Source of the DNA: Bolinopsis microptera | Lineage: Eukaryota > Ctenophora > Tentaculata > Lobata > Bolinopsidae | Length of the DNA: 60,000 bases | Reading direction: 5' to 3' | Assembly (NCBI RefSeq): GCF_026151205.1 | Contig: NC_087083.1 | Span: forward strand, 14,384,944 to 14,444,943 | Notes under the pieces: generated by a model | What the model saw: the letters and a program-made list of their open reading frames with translations, nothing else | What the model was told of the DNA's origin: nothing | Database searches by the model: none | Position numbers and translations under genes: made by a program | Shown: piece after piece, positions 56,490-60,000 of the stretch | How the letters are laid out: each line of letters starts with the position of its first letter | Numbering within the stretch: the stretch's first letter is position 1

Positions 56490-58865
56490 GAGATGAAAGA
56501 GAGGAAAAGGAGGAGGGGGGACTGAGGAGGGGGACTGAGGAGGGAGAGGAGGGGGGCTGAGGAGGAGTGAGACTGAGAAGGAGAACTGAGGAGGAGGAAT
56601 CAATAGGAGGAGGAGAAGAAGGACTCAAGAGGAGGAGGACCCAAGAGGAGGAGGACTAGGAAAAGGCCCCATGAGGAGGACTGGGGAGGAGGAGGACCGA
56701 TGAGGACTGATGAGGACTGATAAAGAGGACTAAGGACGAGGAGGAGGAGGAGGAGGAGAAGGACTGGGGAGGAGGAGGACGGATGAGGACTGATGAGGAC
56801 TGATAAATAGGACTAAGGACGAGGAGGAGGAGGAGGAGGAGGAGGAGGACTGGTGAGGAGAAGGAGGTGTATGAGGAGGATGAGGAGGAGAAAGGAGATA
56901 AAGGATGAGGATAAGGAGGACTGAGGAGGAGGACTGGTGAAGAGGACTGATGAGGAGGAGGACTGAGAAGGGGAGGACTTAGGAGGACTGAGGAGGGGAG
57001 GACTTAGGAGGAAGAGGAGGATTGAGCAGGAGGAGGACTGAGGAGTAGAAGGAGGAAGAAGACTGAGGAGGATCAGGAGGACCCAGGAAGAGGAGGAAGA
57101 GGAGGAGGACTGAGGAGGAGAAGGAGGACCCAAGAGGAGGAACCAGGAAGAAGAGGAGGAGGATGACTGAGAAGGAGGAGTGAGACTGAGAAGGAGACTG
57201 AGGAGGAGGAATGAATAGGAGGAGGAGGAGAAGAAGGGACTCAAGAGGAGGACTGAGGAGGAGGAGGACTAAGGAGAAGGATGAGGAGGAGGACCCAAGA
57301 GGAGGAGGACCCAAGAGTAGGAGGACCCAGGAGGAGGACCCAGGAAAAGGCCCCAAAAGGAGGACTGGGGAGGAGGAGGACTGATGAGGACTGATGAGGA
57401 CTGATAAAGAGGACTAAGGACGAGGAGGAGGAGGAGTGAGGAGGAGGACTGATGAGGAGGAGGTGTACGAGGAGGATGAGGAGGAGAAAGGAGATGAAGG
57501 AAGGAGATGAAGGATGAGGATAAGGAGGACTGAGGAGGAGGACTGGTGAAGAGGACTGATGAGGAGGAGGACTGAGAATGGGAGGGACTTAGGAGGACTG
57601 AGGAGGGGAGGACTTAGGAGGAAGAGGAGGATTGAGGAGGAGGAGGACTGAGGAGTAGAAGGAGAAAGAAGACTGAGGAGGGTCAGGAGGACCCAGGAAG
57701 AGGAGGAGGACTGAGGAGGAGAAGGAGGACCCAGGAGGAGGAACCAGGAAGAAGAGGAGGAGGAGGACTGAGAAGGAGGACTGAGAAGGAGAAGGAGGAC
57801 TGATGAGGAGGATGAGGATGAGGATGAGGAGGAGGGTGACTGGGGAAAGGATTGAGGAGGAGGAAGACTGAGGAGGAGGAAGAGGAGAAGGACTGAGGAG
57901 AAGGAAGAGGAGGAGAAGGACTGAGGAGAAGGAAGAGGAAGAGGACTGAGGAGGAGGACCCAGGAGGAGGAGGACACAGGAAAAGGCCCCAAGAGGAGGA
58001 GGATGACTTGGAGGAGGAGGACTGATGAGGACTGATGAGGAGGAGAAGTAAGTGGATGAAGAGGATGAGGAGGACTGAGGAGGAGGACTGGTGAGCAGAA
58101 GGAGGAGGACCCAGGAGGAGAAGGAGGAGGAGGAGGATAACAGAGGAGGAGGAGAAGGACTGAGGAGGAGAAGAGGGATCCAGGAGGAGAACCCAGGAGG
58201 AGGAGGAGGAGGACTGAGGAGGAGGACTAAGGAGAAGGAGGACTGATGAGGAGGATGAGGAGGAGGGTGACTGGGGAAAGGACTGAGAAGGACTGAGGAG
58301 GAGAATGCGGACTGAGGAGGAGGAACCAGGAAAAGGAGGAGGAGGACTGAAGAGGAGGACTGAGAAGGCGAAGGAGGACTGATGAGGAGGATGAGGATGA
58401 GGAGGAGGGTGACTGGGGGAGGACTGAGGAGGAGGGTGACTGGGGGAGGACTGAGGAATATGAGGAAGACTGAGGAGGCGGAGGAAGAGGAGAAGGACTG
58501 AGGAGGAGAAGGACTGAGGAGGATGACTGAGGAGGAGGAGGACTGAGGAGGAGGAGGAGGACTGAGAAGGAGGAGGACTGAGGAGGAGGAGGACTGAGGA
58601 GGAGGAGGAGGAGGAGGAGGAGGAGGAGGAGGAGTGAATAGAAGGAGGAGGGGACTGGGCAGGACTGAGGAGGAGGACTGAGGAAAAGGATGAGGAGGAG
58701 GACTGAGAAGGAGGACTGAGCTGAGGAGGAGAACTGAGGACTGAGGAGGAAGAGGAGGAGGATGAAGAGGAGGTGGACCCAAGAGGAGGAGGTCCCAGGA
58801 GGAGGACCCAGGAGGAGGACTCAGGAGGAGGAGGAGGATGACTGAGGAAGACTGAGGAGGAGGAG
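56490..58865 (+). repeat. 2.4-kb purine-only (GGA-rich) tract
   Basis: Almost pure A/G on the plus strand with periodic gactgaggaggag motifs, and internal duplications at the few-hundred-bp scale (for example 56815-57250 versus 57415-57990). The minus strand reads as long Ser/Pro/Leu ORFs that are composition artefacts. Confidence 0.95.
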
Positions 58866-58989
58866 GAAGCATCTAAATATTATTTCCATTTTTGTTATTT
58901 TTTGTCCGTTTTTGTCCGCTCTATTTTTTGTCCGTTTTGATAATATAGGGTTCCGAACGGAAAAAACGGATAAAAAACAGGATCCCCCC

Positions 58990-59603
58990 TGGAGGAGGAG
59001 GAGGAGGAGGAGGAGAAGGATGACTGAGGAGGAGGACTGAGGAGGACTGAGAAGGAGGAGGACTGAGGAGTACTGAGGAGGATCGCTGAAGAGGATGGCT
59101 GAGGAGGATGGCTGAGGAGGATGACTGAGGAGGATGACTGAGAGGGAGGAGGAGGAGGACTGAGAAGGAGGAGGAGAAAGAGGACCCAGGAGGAGGACTC
59201 AGGAGAAAGAGGAGGAGGAGGACTCAGAAGGAGGAATGAGGAGGACTCAGAAGGAGGAATGAGAAGGAGGAGGAGAAAGAGGACCCAGGAGGAGGACTCA
59301 GGAGAAAGAGGAGGAGGAGGACTCAGAAGGAGGAATGAGGAGGACTCAGAAGGAGGAATGAGAAGGAGGAGAACTGAGGAGGAGGAGGAGGAGGACTGAG
59401 GAGAAGGACAGAGGACTGAGGAGGAAGAGGAGGAGGATGAAGAGGAGGAGGAGGACCCAGGAGGAGGAGGACTGAGGAGGATGATGAGGATTGCAGAGGA
59501 GGAGGACTGAGGAGGACTGAGGAGGGACTGAGGAGGATGGCTGAGGAGGATGGCTGAGGAGGAGGAGGAGGAGGAGGAGGAGGAGGAGGAGGAGGAGGAG
59601 GAG

Positions 59604-59630
<27 letters not shown>
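58990..59630 (+). repeat. Second purine-only (GGA-rich) tract
   Basis: Same composition as 56490-58865; contains a direct duplication (aaggaggaggagaaagagga...ggaatgag; 59170-59250 versus 59260-59350) and ends in a (GGA)n run of about 20 before gaagcatctaaat, the same junction as at 58862. Confidence 0.95.
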
Positions 59631-59635
<5 letters not shown>

Positions 59636-59777
59636 TAAATGTTATTTCAATTTTTGTTATTTTTTGTCCGTTTTTGTCCGTTTTTGTCCGTTTTTGTCCG
59701 CTTTATTTTTTGTCCGTTTTGAAAATACAGCTGCCAAACGGACAAAAACGGACAAAAAAACATGAGCCCCCCCCCCA

Positions 59778-60000
59778 GAATACCCCTGTGAGCCTGCCCA
59801 GTACAAATAGAATACCCCTGTGAGCCTGCCCAGTAAAAATAGAATACCCCTGTGAGCCTGCCCAGTACAAATATAATACCTCTGTGAGCCTGCCCAGTAC
59901 AAATATAATACCTCTGTGAGCCTGCCCAGTACAAATATAATACCTCTGTGAGCCTGCCCAGTACAAATAGAATACCTCTGTGAGCCTGCCCAGTACAAAT
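59778..60000. repeat. 32-bp satellite, right block, continuing past the window
   Basis: Seven copies of gagcctgcccagtacaaata units in the same orientation as 55222-56015. Confidence 0.95.

Larger units (their letters stand above)
56016..59777. mobile_element. 3.8-kb insertion with G-run/C-run ends and ttttgtccg inverted arms
   Basis: Inserted in the 32-bp satellite: left junction gaatac then a 40-nt G run, then catgttattttttgtccg repeats; right junction cggacaaaaaaacatgag then a C run and agaatacccc. The two ends are inverted copies. Each arm has multiple tttttgtccg units and a central palindrome around gtccgttttgaaaatatagc and ccaaacggac. A third cassette with a C-run end lies at 58875-58990. 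Between them are purine tracts and 300 bp of unique sequence (56170-56480). No protein-coding capacity seen. Foldback-like by structure; class uncertain. Confidence 0.6.

Noticed and set aside
56813-58872. Long Ser/Pro/Leu-rich minus-strand proteins
   Set aside because: They are translations of a purine/pyrimidine-asymmetric tract, open in several frames because stop codons cannot form; no gene structure.
54805-60000. Upstream kinesin exons (tail and stalk)
   Set aside because: Looked for coiled-coil-coding stretches with acceptor/donor pairs on the minus strand; none found among the arrays and the short unique parts.

Overview
This is a piece of an AT-rich animal (metazoan) nuclear genome. 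It has multi-exon genes with GT-AG introns, a tRNA-derived SINE, LINE, Penelope-like and gag retroelement relics, Mutator-like and foldback DNA elements, and an extraordinary load of tandem repeats (roughly two fifths of the window). The species cannot be told from the sequence; the element mix and the structure fit an invertebrate. All three genes I can reconstruct lie on the minus strand.

Layout. (1) From 23,198 leftwards past position 1: the 5' half of an ABCC1/MRP-type ABC transporter, 22 exons encoding TMD0, L0, TMD1 and nearly all of NBD1 (852 codons, all phases consistent). TMD2 and NBD2 lie off the left edge. Its introns hold a 29-bp satellite (1-2,932), a complete foldback element with target-site duplication (3,659-7,689), a 59-bp array, a 17-bp CACGTG array, a 40-bp array and a 43-bp array. 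(2) 23.2-29.1 kb: a frameshifted retrotransposon gag, a SINE, and a cluster of GC-rich palindromic dispersed repeats that share modules with the foldback core. (3) 29,115-33,883: a seven-exon gene for a small cysteine-free secreted protein built from W/E-rich 14-residue repeats, one repeat per exon; intron 2 carries a Mutator-like (FLYWCH) transposon relic and an internally deleted LINE. (4) 34-42.8 kb: MITE-like inverted-repeat elements, a Penelope-like GIY-YIG endonuclease ORF and long unannotatable stretches. (5) 42,863-54,804: the last 11 exons (394 residues) of a KIFC1/Ncd-type kinesin-14: neck coiled coil, full motor and stop codon; the N-terminal tail lies further right and no exon of it is visible here. 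(6) 54.8-60 kb: a 32-bp satellite split by a 3.8-kb purine-rich insertion with G-run/C-run ends.

The most striking feature is that many of the arrays are made of splice junctions. In both large genes the repeat unit carries a genuine splice site plus up to 36 nt of the adjoining exon: exon 16 and exon 20 acceptors of the transporter; kinesin exon K1 and K9 donors and K3 and K8 acceptors. The arrays sit on the intron side of the real junction, so each intron contains tens to about 110 exact decoy splice sites. One array, behind the kinesin neck exon, also keeps the exon's reading frame open for a dozen copies.
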